DNA of 64,000 bases from JAJXXT01 sp963764465 (lineage in GTDB: Bacteria; Pseudomonadota; Alphaproteobacteria; Acetobacterales; Acetobacteraceae). The number at the start of each line of letters is the position of its first letter. The stretch's first letter is position 1. Location: positions 124,001 through 188,000 of the forward strand of contig CAVXSO010000006.1 in the NCBI GenBank assembly GCA_963764465.1. The letters run 5' to 3'. This document shows positions 34,246 through 43,771 of this stretch, piece after piece. Below the pieces are notes generated by a model. It was not told the origin of the DNA, made no database searches, and was given only the letters and a program-made list of their open reading frames with translations. The translations under genes and the position numbers were made by a program.

Positions 34246-34992
34246 ATGGAGTGGGATGAGCCCGGCATCATCCTTTCGCTGCGGCCCTACGGAGAATCGG
34301 ACGCCGTTGCCAACGTGTTGACACCGGAGCGCGGCGCGCACCGGGGCCTGGCGCGCGGCGGGCTGTCCCGCCGGGGCGCCGCCACCTGGCAGCCGGGCAA
34401 CGCGGTGCAGGTGCGCTGGGTCGGGCGGCTCGCGGACCAGCTCGGCACCTACAGCGCGGAGCTGGTCCACGCCGCCGCCGCGCTGGCGATGGAGGACCGG
34501 CTCGCGCTCACCCTGCTCTCTGCCGCCTGCGCGGTCGCGGACGGCGCGCTGCCGGAGCGCGAGCCGCACCCGCGCGTGTTCGAAGGGCTGCTGCGGCTCG
34601 TCGCCGGCATTCCCGCGGGCGCGCTCGGCCCCGCCGCGCTGATCCGGTGGGAGGCGCTGCTGCTCGCCGATCTCGGCTACGGGCTCGACCTTTCGCGGTG
34701 TGCCGTCAGCGGCGAGACGGAAGGTCTTGCCTGGGTCTCGCCACGTACCGGCCGCGCCGTCTCGGATGCCGCCGCCGGCATCTGGAAGGAGAAGCTGCTG
34801 CGCCTGCCGAAGCTTCTGCTGCCGGACTCCGAGGACGATGGCAAACCGGCGGACTGGCGCGACGGGCTCAGGCTCACCGGTCTTTTCCTCGCCCGCGACG
34901 CATTCGGCTCGCGGCACCTGCCGTTGCCGCAACCACGTCTCGCGCTCTACGACCTGATCGAGAAGCTTGCTGGAGAGAACGATGCCGGATGA
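34246..34992 (+). CDS. recO: DNA repair protein RecO
   Basis: RecF-pathway mediator that loads RecA on SSB-coated DNA. The 248 residues show the N-terminal OB fold (GIILSLRPYGESDAVANVLTP then HRGLARGGLSRRGAAT) and the alpha-helical domain (HPRVFEGLLRLVAGIP, RWEALLLADLGYGLDLSRC). Zinc Cys residues of the E. coli type are not all evident, as in many alphaproteobacteria. It overlaps the parC start by 11 bp. Confidence 0.93.
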   Translation: MEWDEPGIILSLRPYGESDAVANVLTPERGAHRGLARGGLSRRGAATWQPGNAVQVRWVGRLADQLGTYSAELVHAAAALAMEDRLALTLLSAACAVADGALPEREPHPRVFEGLLRLVAGIPAGALGPAALIRWEALLLADLGYGLDLSRCAVSGETEGLAWVSPRTGRAVSDAAAGIWKEKLLRLPKLLLPDSEDDGKPADWRDGLRLTGLFLARDAFGSRHLPLPQPRLALYDLIEKLAGENDAG

Positions 34993-37204
34993 CGGAATCG
35001 GCCTGATCGAAACCACGCCGCTCGCCGAGGCGCTGTCCGAGCGCTACCTCGCCTATGCGCTTTCCACCATCACCGCGCGCTCGCTGCCGGATGTGCGCGA
35101 CGGGCTGAAGCCGGTGCACCGACGCCTGATCTACGCGATGCACCAGCTGCGCCTCGACCCCGCCGCGGGGTTCAAGAAATGCGCGCGCATCGTGGGCGAC
35201 GTCATGGGCAAGTACCATCCGCACGGCGACGCCGCGATCTACGACGCGATGGTCCGCCTCGCGCAGGATTTCGCCGTCCGCTATCCGCTGGTGGAGGGGC
35301 AGGGCAATTTCGGCAACATCGACGGCGATAACCCGGCGGCGATGCGCTACACCGAGGCGCGGCTCACGGCCGTCGCGCAGGCGCTGCTGGAGGGGATCTC
35401 CGAGGACGCGGTCGATTTCCGCCCGACCTACGACGGCGAGGAGAGCGAGCCCGTCGTGCTGCCCGGCGCGTTCCCCAACCTGCTCGCCAACGGGGCTGCC
35501 GGCATCGCGGTGGGCATGGCGACCTCCATCCCGCCGCACAACGCGGGCGAAGTGTGTGCCGCGGCGTTGCATCTCATCAAGAAGCCGAAGGCCACGACGG
35601 CCGAACTTCTCGTGTCCATGAAGGGGCCGGACTTCCCCACGGGTGGCATCCTTGCGGAGGACGCGGCGACGATCGAGAACGCCTACGAAACGGGCCGCGG
35701 TACGCTGCGCCTGCGCGCGCGCTGGGAAGTCGAGCGGGCCAAGCACGGCACCTGGAGCGTCGTCGTCACCGAGATCCCCTACCAGGTGCAGAAGGCGCGG
35801 CTGATCGAGCAGATCGCGCAGCTCCTGGAGGAGAAGAAACTACCGCTGCTCGGCGACGTGCGCGACGAAAGCACCGAGGACGTACGCATCGTGCTCGAGC
35901 CGAAGACGCGCGCCGTCGAGCCCGAGGTGTTGATGGCGAGCCTGTTCCGCGCCACGCAGCTCGAAACCCGTTTCGGCCTCAACATGAACGTGCTGGACGC
36001 GAGCCGCACGCCGCGCGTGATGAGCCTGGCGGAGGTGCTGCGCGCCTGGCTCGACCATCGCCACGAGGTGCTGGTCCGCCGCTCCCGCCACCGGCTCGCC
36101 GCGATCGAGAAGCGGCTGCTGATCCTGGAGGGTTTCCTCGCCGTCTACCTCAACCTCGACGAGGTGATCCGCATCATCCGCACCGAGGACGAGCCGAAGC
36201 CGGTGCTGATGAAGACCTTCAGCCTGGTCGAGGAACAGGCCGAGGCGATCCTCAACATGCGCCTGCGCTCGCTGCGCAAGCTCGAGGAGATGGAGATCCG
36301 CTCCGAGCACAAATCCCTCGGCCGCGAGCGCAAGGAACTCAAGGCGCTGCTCGGCGACGAGGCGCTGCGCTGGAAGCGTGTCGCCGAGGAAATCGAGCGC
36401 GTGCGCAAGCAATTCGCGGAGGGCAAGCTCGGCGCACGCCGCACCACCTTCGCCGAGGCGCCGCGCGAGGCCGAGATCGCGGTCGCCGTGGAGGCGCTGA
36501 TCGAGCGCGAGGCGATCACCGCGATCCTCTCCGAGAAGGGCTGGATCCGCGCGGTGAAGGGTGCGGTCGCCGATGCCGCGGAGCTGCGCTTCAAGGAGGG
36601 CGACCGGCTCCGCGCGCTGGTGCCCTGCGAGACCACGGACCGGCTGACCCTGTTCGCCACCAACGGCCGCGCCTACACGCTGCGCGCCGCGGACCTGCCG
36701 CGCGGGCGGGGCGACGGCCAGGCCATCCGCCTGCTCGTCGAAATGACGAACGAGGACGACGTGCTGGCGATGTTCGTGGCGAGGGAAGGGGCGAAATACC
36801 TCGTTGCCAGCCGTGCCGGGCGCGGCTTCATCGTTGCCGGGGCGGAACTTCTGGCGGAGAAGCGCACCGGCAAGCAGGTGCTGAACCTCAAGCCCGGGGA
36901 GGAAGCCGCGATCTGCCAGCCTGCCGAGGGCGACCATGTCGCGGTGGTGGGCGAGAACCGCAAGCTGCTGGTCTTCCCCATCGACCAGATGCCGGAGATG
37001 GCGCGCGGCGCCGGGGTGATCCTGCAGAAATACCGCGACGGCGCGATGGAGGACGCGATGGTGTTCCGCTACGCGGACGGGCTCGCCTGCCGCACCGGCG
37101 ACCGCACGCGCCTGTTCACCGAGCTCGATCCCTGGCGCGGTGAGCGTGCCCAGGCCGGGCGCATGGTGCCCAACGGCTTCCCGCGCTCCGGCAAATTCTC
37201 GTGA
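34982..37204 (+). CDS. parC: DNA topoisomerase IV subunit A
   Basis: Cleaves and rejoins DNA for chromosome decatenation, with ParE. The 740 residues start at ATG 34982, with GGAGAGAACG in front; a TTG at 34967 would only extend it. Key parts are LSTITARSLPDVRDGLKPVHRRL, KKCARIVGDVMGKYHPHGDAA and the catalytic Tyr in AAMRYTEARLT. The C-terminal beta-propeller is GRAYTLRAADLPRGRGDGQA. Its length and lack of a GyrA-box QRRGG favour ParC over GyrA. It ends overlapping the M20 peptidase gene (GTGA). Confidence 0.95.
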   Translation: MPDDGIGLIETTPLAEALSERYLAYALSTITARSLPDVRDGLKPVHRRLIYAMHQLRLDPAAGFKKCARIVGDVMGKYHPHGDAAIYDAMVRLAQDFAVRYPLVEGQGNFGNIDGDNPAAMRYTEARLTAVAQALLEGISEDAVDFRPTYDGEESEPVVLPGAFPNLLANGAAGIAVGMATSIPPHNAGEVCAAALHLIKKPKATTAELLVSMKGPDFPTGGILAEDAATIENAYETGRGTLRLRARWEVERAKHGTWSVVVTEIPYQVQKARLIEQIAQLLEEKKLPLLGDVRDESTEDVRIVLEPKTRAVEPEVLMASLFRATQLETRFGLNMNVLDASRTPRVMSLAEVLRAWLDHRHEVLVRRSRHRLAAIEKRLLILEGFLAVYLNLDEVIRIIRTEDEPKPVLMKTFSLVEEQAEAILNMRLRSLRKLEEMEIRSEHKSLGRERKELKALLGDEALRWKRVAEEIERVRKQFAEGKLGARRTTFAEAPREAEIAVAVEALIEREAITAILSEKGWIRAVKGAVADAAELRFKEGDRLRALVPCETTDRLTLFATNGRAYTLRAADLPRGRGDGQAIRLLVEMTNEDDVLAMFVAREGAKYLVASRAGRGFIVAGAELLAEKRTGKQVLNLKPGEEAAICQPAEGDHVAVVGENRKLLVFPIDQMPEMARGAGVILQKYRDGAMEDAMVFRYADGLACRTGDRTRLFTELDPWRGERAQAGRMVPNGFPRSGKFS

Positions 37205-38493
37205 CGCGCGACGCCCGCGTGAAGGACGAGGGCCTGCGCCGCGCCATACGCGAGGCGGCGCGCGCGCTGCACCAGGACGCCGTGACGCTCACGCAACGGC
37301 TCGTGCGCCACCGCAGCGTGCTGGGCGATGAAGCCTCCTGCCTCGCGGAGATGGAGGCGGTCTACGCGGAGCTGGGGCTCGCGCCACGCCGCATCGAGGT
37401 CGCGGGTATCGAGGAGCATCCCGGCTTTTCGCCGCCGCTGATGAGCTACGCCGGGCGCGCGCCGGTGGTCGCACTGCATGCGCCGCGCGAAGCCGCCGGC
37501 CGCTCGCTGATGCTGCAGGGTCATGTCGATGTCGTACCGGAAGGAGCGGAGGATCTCTGGACGACGCCGCCCTACGAGCCGGTGGTGCGCGGCGGGCGGC
37601 TCTACGGGCGAGGGGCCGCGGACATGAAGGCGGGGATCGCGGCCTATGTCACCGCCTTTCGCGCGCTCGGGCTCGCGGGCGTGCAGCCGGCAGCCCCGGT
37701 GCAGCTTGCCGCCGTCATCGAGGAGGAATGCACCGGCAACGGCGCGCTCGCGGTGATGCAGGCGCTGGACAAGCCTGATGCCTGCCTCATCCCAGAGCCC
37801 GGGCCCGGCTACCCCGCGCTCTATGTCGCGGAGGTGGGCGTGGTCTGGGCCTGGGTCACCGTCACCGGCCGGCCCGCGCATGTGCGCGAGATGAAGAGCG
37901 GCGTGAACGCGATCGAGGCCGCCACCGCCATCGCGGCGGCCTTTCGCCCGTACGAGGAGGCGATGAACCGCGCCGAGCGGCGGCATCCCGCCTTCCGCGC
38001 CGACAACCACCCGATCAACATCAACCTCGGCACCATCGAGGGCGGCGAGTGGAACTCCTCCGTGCCCACGCGCGCGCGCATCGGCCTGCGCGTCGGCGTG
38101 ATGCCGGGCGTATCCTGCCGGGAGGTGGCGCGCGACATCGAGCGTATCGTGGCCGAAACGGTCGCGGCCATGCCCGGTGCCAGGGCCAGTGTCTCGTTCG
38201 CCGGCTTCATGGCCGATGGCTGCGTCTTCCCGCCCGACCAGGCGATCGCGCGCGCCGTCAGCGCCGCCCATGCGGAGGTGGCCGGTGAGGAGCCGCGCCA
38301 CTACGCCGCGACCGGGCTCACGGACGCGCGCCACTACGTGCTCTACCAGGGCACGGAGGCGACTTGTTACGGTCCCGATTCGGACAACATCCACGGTATC
38401 GACGAGAGCGTGGGCCTCGCCTCGCTGGATACGGTGACGCAGGCGATCGCGCTGCTGGTCGCGGACTGGTGCGGCGTGGAGCGCGCGGCCTGA
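37201..38493 (+). CDS. M20-family metallopeptidase, ArgE/DapE-like
   Basis: Zinc amidohydrolase of 430 residues, starting at GTG 37201 inside the parC stop. The zinc site is built from LQGHVDVVPEG, LYGRGAADMKAGI and AVIEEECTGNGAL, plus the C-terminal DSDNIHGIDESV His. The dimerisation domain contains the GRPAHVREMKSG loop. Relatives are acetylornithine and succinyl-diaminopimelate deacylases. The long form with a basic N-terminus matches the 'ArgE/DapE family deacylase' subgroup of unproven substrate. It faces the ABC importer genes. Confidence 0.9.
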   Translation: MTRDARVKDEGLRRAIREAARALHQDAVTLTQRLVRHRSVLGDEASCLAEMEAVYAELGLAPRRIEVAGIEEHPGFSPPLMSYAGRAPVVALHAPREAAGRSLMLQGHVDVVPEGAEDLWTTPPYEPVVRGGRLYGRGAADMKAGIAAYVTAFRALGLAGVQPAAPVQLAAVIEEECTGNGALAVMQALDKPDACLIPEPGPGYPALYVAEVGVVWAWVTVTGRPAHVREMKSGVNAIEAATAIAAAFRPYEEAMNRAERRHPAFRADNHPININLGTIEGGEWNSSVPTRARIGLRVGVMPGVSCREVARDIERIVAETVAAMPGARASVSFAGFMADGCVFPPDQAIARAVSAAHAEVAGEEPRHYAATGLTDARHYVLYQGTEATCYGPDSDNIHGIDESVGLASLDTVTQAIALLVADWCGVERAA

Positions 38494-38500
38494 CGACCGC

Positions 38501-39391
38501 TCAGGCCGCGCGGTAGCGGCGGAGGATCACCACGTTCGCGAGGCCCGTGAGCGCCAGCGTCGTCGCCATCAGGATGACAGCCAGCGCCGCCGCGAAGGGC
38601 CAGTTGTTGTCGCTCGAGAACGCCCAGTAGAGCAGCGGGGCCATCATCTGGAATTTCGGCCCGCCCAGCAGCACCGGCGTCGCGAACGCGTTCATGCACA
38701 GGATGAAGCACAGCATGCCAGCGATCAGCACGCCGGGCAGCGCGAGCGGAAACACGATCAGCCAGAACGCGCGCGTGGGTGGCGCGCCCATGGATGCCGC
38801 CGCTTCCTCCAGCCGCGGGTCGATGCCCTCGAACACGCTCTGCAGCGTCAGGATGGTGAAGGGCAGGTTGATCGCGACGATGCCCACGATCACCGCGAGC
38901 TCGGTGAACATCAGGTTCACCGGGCCCAGCGACAGCAGCTTTTGCGAGATGATGTCCAGCATGCCGCCGCGGCTGAACAGGATCATCCAGCCCGCCGTGC
39001 GCGTCGTCGTGCCGATGAAGAGCGGCAGCACCGTCAGCACCACCAGCGCCGATTTCCAGCGGCTGGTGCTGCGCGCGAGCCGCCAGGCCATCGGCAGGCC
39101 CAGGGCAAGGCAGATCGCCGTCACCTGCACCGAGACACGGATCGTCGTCCACAGCACGCCGCGATAGAACGGATCGACAACGAAGCGCAGATAGTTCGCC
39201 GGCGTCACCGCCGCGACCATCAGCACGTTCGGGTCGAACCGGTTCAGGCTGTCGCGCAGCAGCACCGCGAGCGGTGTCACCAGCATGACGAGCATCAGCA
39301 GGCTGGCCGGCCCCAATAGCGAAAGGGCCGCGCCAGCCTGCCGCCGGCTTTCCGCTCGCGCGGCTAGCTGTGCTGGATGTTCTTCAGCCAC
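38501..39391 (-). CDS. ABC transporter permease, PotB-like
   Basis: Inner-membrane subunit of a binding-protein-dependent importer, 296 residues with about six helices. The start is GTG 39391, 28 bp inside the end of the binding-protein gene; the open frame upstream is antisense-like and has no membrane character. The EAA loop is LEEAAASMGAPPTRAFWLIVFPLALPG cut at the conserved Gly. FATPVLLGGPKFQMM and the PTS-free ends match PotB/FutB-like permeases. It is the last gene of the four-gene operon. Confidence 0.9.
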   Translation of the reverse strand: MAEEHPAQLAARAESRRQAGAALSLLGPASLLMLVMLVTPLAVLLRDSLNRFDPNVLMVAAVTPANYLRFVVDPFYRGVLWTTIRVSVQVTAICLALGLPMAWRLARSTSRWKSALVVLTVLPLFIGTTTRTAGWMILFSRGGMLDIISQKLLSLGPVNLMFTELAVIVGIVAINLPFTILTLQSVFEGIDPRLEEAAASMGAPPTRAFWLIVFPLALPGVLIAGMLCFILCMNAFATPVLLGGPKFQMMAPLLYWAFSSDNNWPFAAALAVILMATTLALTGLANVVILRRYRAA

Positions 39392-40408
39392 CAGTCGCTC
39401 AGCTCCGCGGAGGCATCGCTCAGCACCTTGTAGTCCACCGTCACCAGCTTCGGCCGCGGATCGGGGAAGGCGAGCTGCTCGCCCACCTTGCCCGAGAGCG
39501 GCGCGTCCGTCACCGTCGGCAGGTAGCCCATGTTGGCGGCGAAGCCCTGCTGCGCGCGGGGGTCCAGCAGCGCGTTCATGTACTTGTAGGCCGCGTCCTT
39601 GTGCGGCGCGTTCTTCGGCATCACCATGCCCGAGACATAGAGGATCGCGCCTTCCCTCGGGTAGGTCGCCTTCACCGGAACGCCCGCGTTCTCCCACATG
39701 ACGTTGCGCGCGAGCCAGATAACCCCGATCTCGATCTCGCCCGACTTGAACCCGGCGGCGAAATCGTCGGTCTGCGGATAGAGCCGGGGGCTGTTGGCGT
39801 TGAGCTTCAGCATGTACTCCTTCGCCTTGGCGAAGTTCGTCGTCGTGCCGGTGGTGTAGAGGCTTGCCGCCGCCATCAGCCATTGCAGGCTCGCGTTCTG
39901 CAGCCCGATCTTGCCCTTCCATTTCGGGTCCAGCAGGTCGCCGAAGGATTGCGGCGGGGCGGAGACGGTCTTCGGGTTATAGAGGATCACCTGCGCGCTG
40001 TAGATGTGCGGGATGAAGCCCGGCATCCGCAGTTCCGGCATGATATATTTCATGTTCGGAACCTCTTTCTCCGTCAGGTCCGCGACCAGGCCCGCCGCGT
40101 TGGCGCGATAGCCGTTGATCGCGCCGAGGCAGGAAATGTCCTGCGTGCTGTGCGGCAGCGCCTTCTGCGCCACCAGCTTGGTGTAGCGCGGCACCTCGTC
40201 GCCCACGTCCTGCACCACGTTCACGCCCATCGGCTTCAGGATCGGGTCGTCGATGTTCTCGCGCAGCAGCCGCGCGTAGTCGCCACCCCAGGTGCCGACG
40301 ATACAGGTTTCCGCCGCGAACGCGCGGCGCGTCAGCAGCGCGGGTGCCGCGAGCGCGGCACCGGCCCCCAGCACCATCCGGCGCGACAGCGTGGAACGAA
40401 AAAGCGTT

Positions 40409-40416
<8 letters not shown>
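39364..40416 (-). CDS. ABC transporter substrate-binding protein (PotD/FutA class)
   Basis: Exported solute receptor of 350 residues. The start is ATG 40416, with GAGGGAG upstream. The N-terminus has a Tat-like signal SRRMVLGAGAALAAPALL then RRAFAAETCIVGTWGG. The mature part has GDEVPRYTKLVAQKA, NPKTVSAPPQSFGDLLDPKWKGKIG, the typical 'extracellular solute-binding protein family 1' blocks, and ends DWWLKNIQHS. The class takes up polyamines, Fe3+ or opine/amino-acid-like solutes; the ligand cannot be told from the sequence. Confidence 0.9.
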
Positions 40417-41529
<1,113 letters not shown>

Positions 41530-41533
<4 letters not shown>

Positions 41534-42342
41534 CGCACCACCTGACCGAGCCGCACGAACCGGTCCAGCACCACCAGCAGCACGCCCACGCCCGCGACCT
41601 GCACCACCGCCACCGCCGCCACCAGCGGATCGACGTGGTATTCGAGGTATTGCAGCACCGCCATCGGCAGCGTCGTCACGCCGGGGCTGGTGAGGAACAG
41701 CGCGAGCTCCAGGTTCTCGAACGAAATGACGAAGGCGAACAGCGCGCCCGCGATGATGCCCGGGCGCATCGCCGGCAGCGTCACCCGCCAGATGACGGCG
41801 AGCGGGTTCGCCCCCAGGCTCGCCGCCGCCTCCTCCGCCGCGCCGTCATGCGCGACGAGGCTCGCGAGGCACAGCCGCACCACCCATGGTGTGGTGATCA
41901 TCACATGCCCCAGGACCAGCCCGACCATGGACCCGGTGAGCGAGGAGCCCATGTTCTCGTCGATCCCCACGAGCAGGATGAACACCGCGAGCCCGAGCGC
42001 GATCCCAGGTACGGTGATGGGTGCGAGCAGCAGCGTGCTGACCGCGCCCTTGCCGCGGAACCGCAGGCGCGAGAGCCCGATCCCGGCCGGCACGCCGAGC
42101 AGCAGGCTGCCCAGCATCGCCGCCGTGCCGAGCTGGATGCTGGTCCAGATCGGGGCGCCAAAATTGCCCGCGATCGCGCCGTACCACGCGAACGTGTAGC
42201 CGCGCGGCGGAAACAGGATCAGCTTCTCGTTGAACACGCTGAGGTAGATCGTCAGCACCAGCGGCACGCCGATCAGCGCCACCCCCATCGCCACCAGCAG
42301 CGACACGGCCGCGCGCTCGAGCCGCGCCATTGCGTCCGTCAT
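41530..42342 (-). CDS. ABC transporter permease, PotC-like
   Basis: Second permease of the importer, 270 residues from ATG 42342 (MTDAMARLERAAV; the frame upstream to 42375 adds only 11 non-family residues). It has six helices and YTFAWYGAIAGNFGAPIWTS, typical of PotC. The EAA loop is AAEEAAASLGANPLAVIWRVTLPAMRPG, read around the invariant Gly. First gene of the operon permease 2-ATPase-binding protein-permease 1. This order is less common than the permeases lying side by side. Confidence 0.9.
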
Positions 42343-42429
42343 GCTCGTTTCAGGTCCCCCGAGTCCCGCGGGCACGTTCCCGCGCCGTGGGCACCGCTGT
42401 CAACGCCGGCTGCCCCTCCGGCGGCGGAG

Positions 42430-43206
42430 CTACGCGACGGTCTCGCGCAGCGCCACGCGGGGCGGCGGGCCGGCATCGAGGTCGGCTGCCGTGAGGGTGC
42501 GCCAGCCGCCGCCGGCCAGGATCTCGGCGGGACGGAAGCGCGCCTTGTAGGCCATCTTGGGCGATTGCGGCACCCAATAGCCGAGATAGACGTGCGGCAG
42601 GCCCATCGCCCGCGCCCGCTCCACCAGCCACAGGATCGCCCAGGTGCCGAGCGAGCGGCGGTCCAGGTCCGGGTCGTAGAAGGAATAGACGGCCGAGAGC
42701 CCGTCCGCGAGCCGGTCCGTGAGGCAGGCGCCGACCAGCCGCTCGTCCGCGTCGCGGAACTCGACCATGAAGGTCTCGATCGGCGTGTCCTCCACCATGG
42801 CGCGGTAGTCGTAGAAGCTCATCGTCGCCATGTCGCCGTCGCCGTGGCGCTCGCGCTGGTAGCGCTGGAAGAGCTGGAATTGTTCCGCCGTCGCGCGCGC
42901 CGGCAGCTCGTAGCCGCGCGCGGAGGCGTTGGCCTTCACGATGCGCCGCTGCGTACGGTCCTGCGTGAAGGGCTCGACCGGGATGCGGATCGGCACGCAG
43001 GCGTTGCAGGAAGGGCAGACCGGGGCATAGGCGATGTTGTGGGAGCGGCGGAACCCGGCGCGGGACAGGCGGTCGTGCAGCGCCTCCGCCTCCGGCCCCG
43101 AGATCTCGGTCACCACCTTCCGCTCGGTGCGGCCCGCCAGGTAGGGGCAGGGCAACGGGGCGGTGGTGTAAAAGAATTGCGGCCGGCGCGGCGGCTTGAA
43201 GCTCAT
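42430..43206 (-). CDS. bpt: Aspartate/glutamate leucyltransferase (Ate1-like)
   Basis: Adds Leu (or Arg) to N-terminal Asp/Glu of proteins, marking them for ClpAP/ClpS degradation. The 258 residues show the N-terminal Cys cluster region PCPYLAGRTERKVVTEI and SHNIAYAPVCPSCNACVPIRIPV. The acyltransferase fold has FMVEFRDADERLVGACLTD, YSFYDPDLDRRSLGTWAILW and YLGYWVPQSPKMAYKARFRP. Length and motifs fit bacterial Bpt of COG2935. It is transcribed toward the ABC genes but is separate from them. Confidence 0.93.
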   Translation of the reverse strand: MSFKPPRRPQFFYTTAPLPCPYLAGRTERKVVTEISGPEAEALHDRLSRAGFRRSHNIAYAPVCPSCNACVPIRIPVEPFTQDRTQRRIVKANASARGYELPARATAEQFQLFQRYQRERHGDGDMATMSFYDYRAMVEDTPIETFMVEFRDADERLVGACLTDRLADGLSAVYSFYDPDLDRRSLGTWAILWLVERARAMGLPHVYLGYWVPQSPKMAYKARFRPAEILAGGGWRTLTAADLDAGPPPRVALRETVA

Positions 43207-43287
43207 GCGGGATCGGTCCGTGACGCCGCCATGATCGGAGAGCGGACCTCGCCGGTCAATGAGAAAACGCCCCTGTCGGCGCGGACG

Positions 43288-43761
43288 TCATTCCGGGAAA
43301 CGCCAGGCCGCGGGGGGATGGCGGCGCACCAGCACGAGGCCGGAGACGATGTCGTGCAGGCAGCGCTTGTGCACCGTCACCAGGCAGACCGCGAACCACA
43401 CCACGCCGGTCGCGATCGTGACCGCGTAGCCCAGCGTGGCAACCCCCGCCTGCAACACGCCTGGCCGGCCGAGATCCTCGTCCCGCCGCACGATCAGGCC
43501 GAGCAGCATCTGCCCCGGCGTCGCGGAGGCGGGGCTCGCCACCCAGAGCCAGTGGTAGAGCAGCGGGATCGCCGGCACCCAGCCGAGCAGCGCCCAGGTG
43601 AGCCCGAAGGTCACGAACCCCATCGCCGCCAGCGTCAGCACGGTGCTGCCGGCGAGGATGCCGATCAGCATCAGGTCCACCAGCCAGGCCAGCAGCCGCC
43701 GCCGCCGCACGCCGGCCAGCAGCGAGTCCTCGTTCGGGGGGATGGTCAGAACGCCGCTCAT
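43288..43761 (-). CDS. RDD-family membrane protein
   Basis: The 157-residue protein starts at ATG 43761. RRRLLAWLVDLMLIGILAGS is the RDD-type first helix, with the conserved Arg/Asp pair replaced by the R..D arrangement LLAWLVD. Two more helices follow, with TPGQMLLGLIVRR and HKRCLHDIVSGLVLVRR, the usual C-terminal block. RDD proteins are proposed cation antiporters or accessory membrane proteins. It starts 11 bp after the penicillin acylase gene and may be co-transcribed with it. Confidence 0.85.
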   Translation of the reverse strand: MSGVLTIPPNEDSLLAGVRRRRLLAWLVDLMLIGILAGSTVLTLAAMGFVTFGLTWALLGWVPAIPLLYHWLWVASPASATPGQMLLGLIVRRDEDLGRPGVLQAGVATLGYAVTIATGVVWFAVCLVTVHKRCLHDIVSGLVLVRRHPPAAWRFPE

Positions 43762-43771
43762 GGATGTCGCC

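Noticed and set aside
34982..37204. GyrA instead of ParC
   Set aside because: At 740 residues it is shorter than typical GyrA, it lacks the C-terminal GyrA-box, and it follows recO as parC does in related genomes.
38501..39922. A 473-residue version of the PotB-like permease
   Set aside because: The first 177 residues lie antisense-like within the binding-protein gene in another frame and are hydrophilic; the permease fold begins after GTG 39391.
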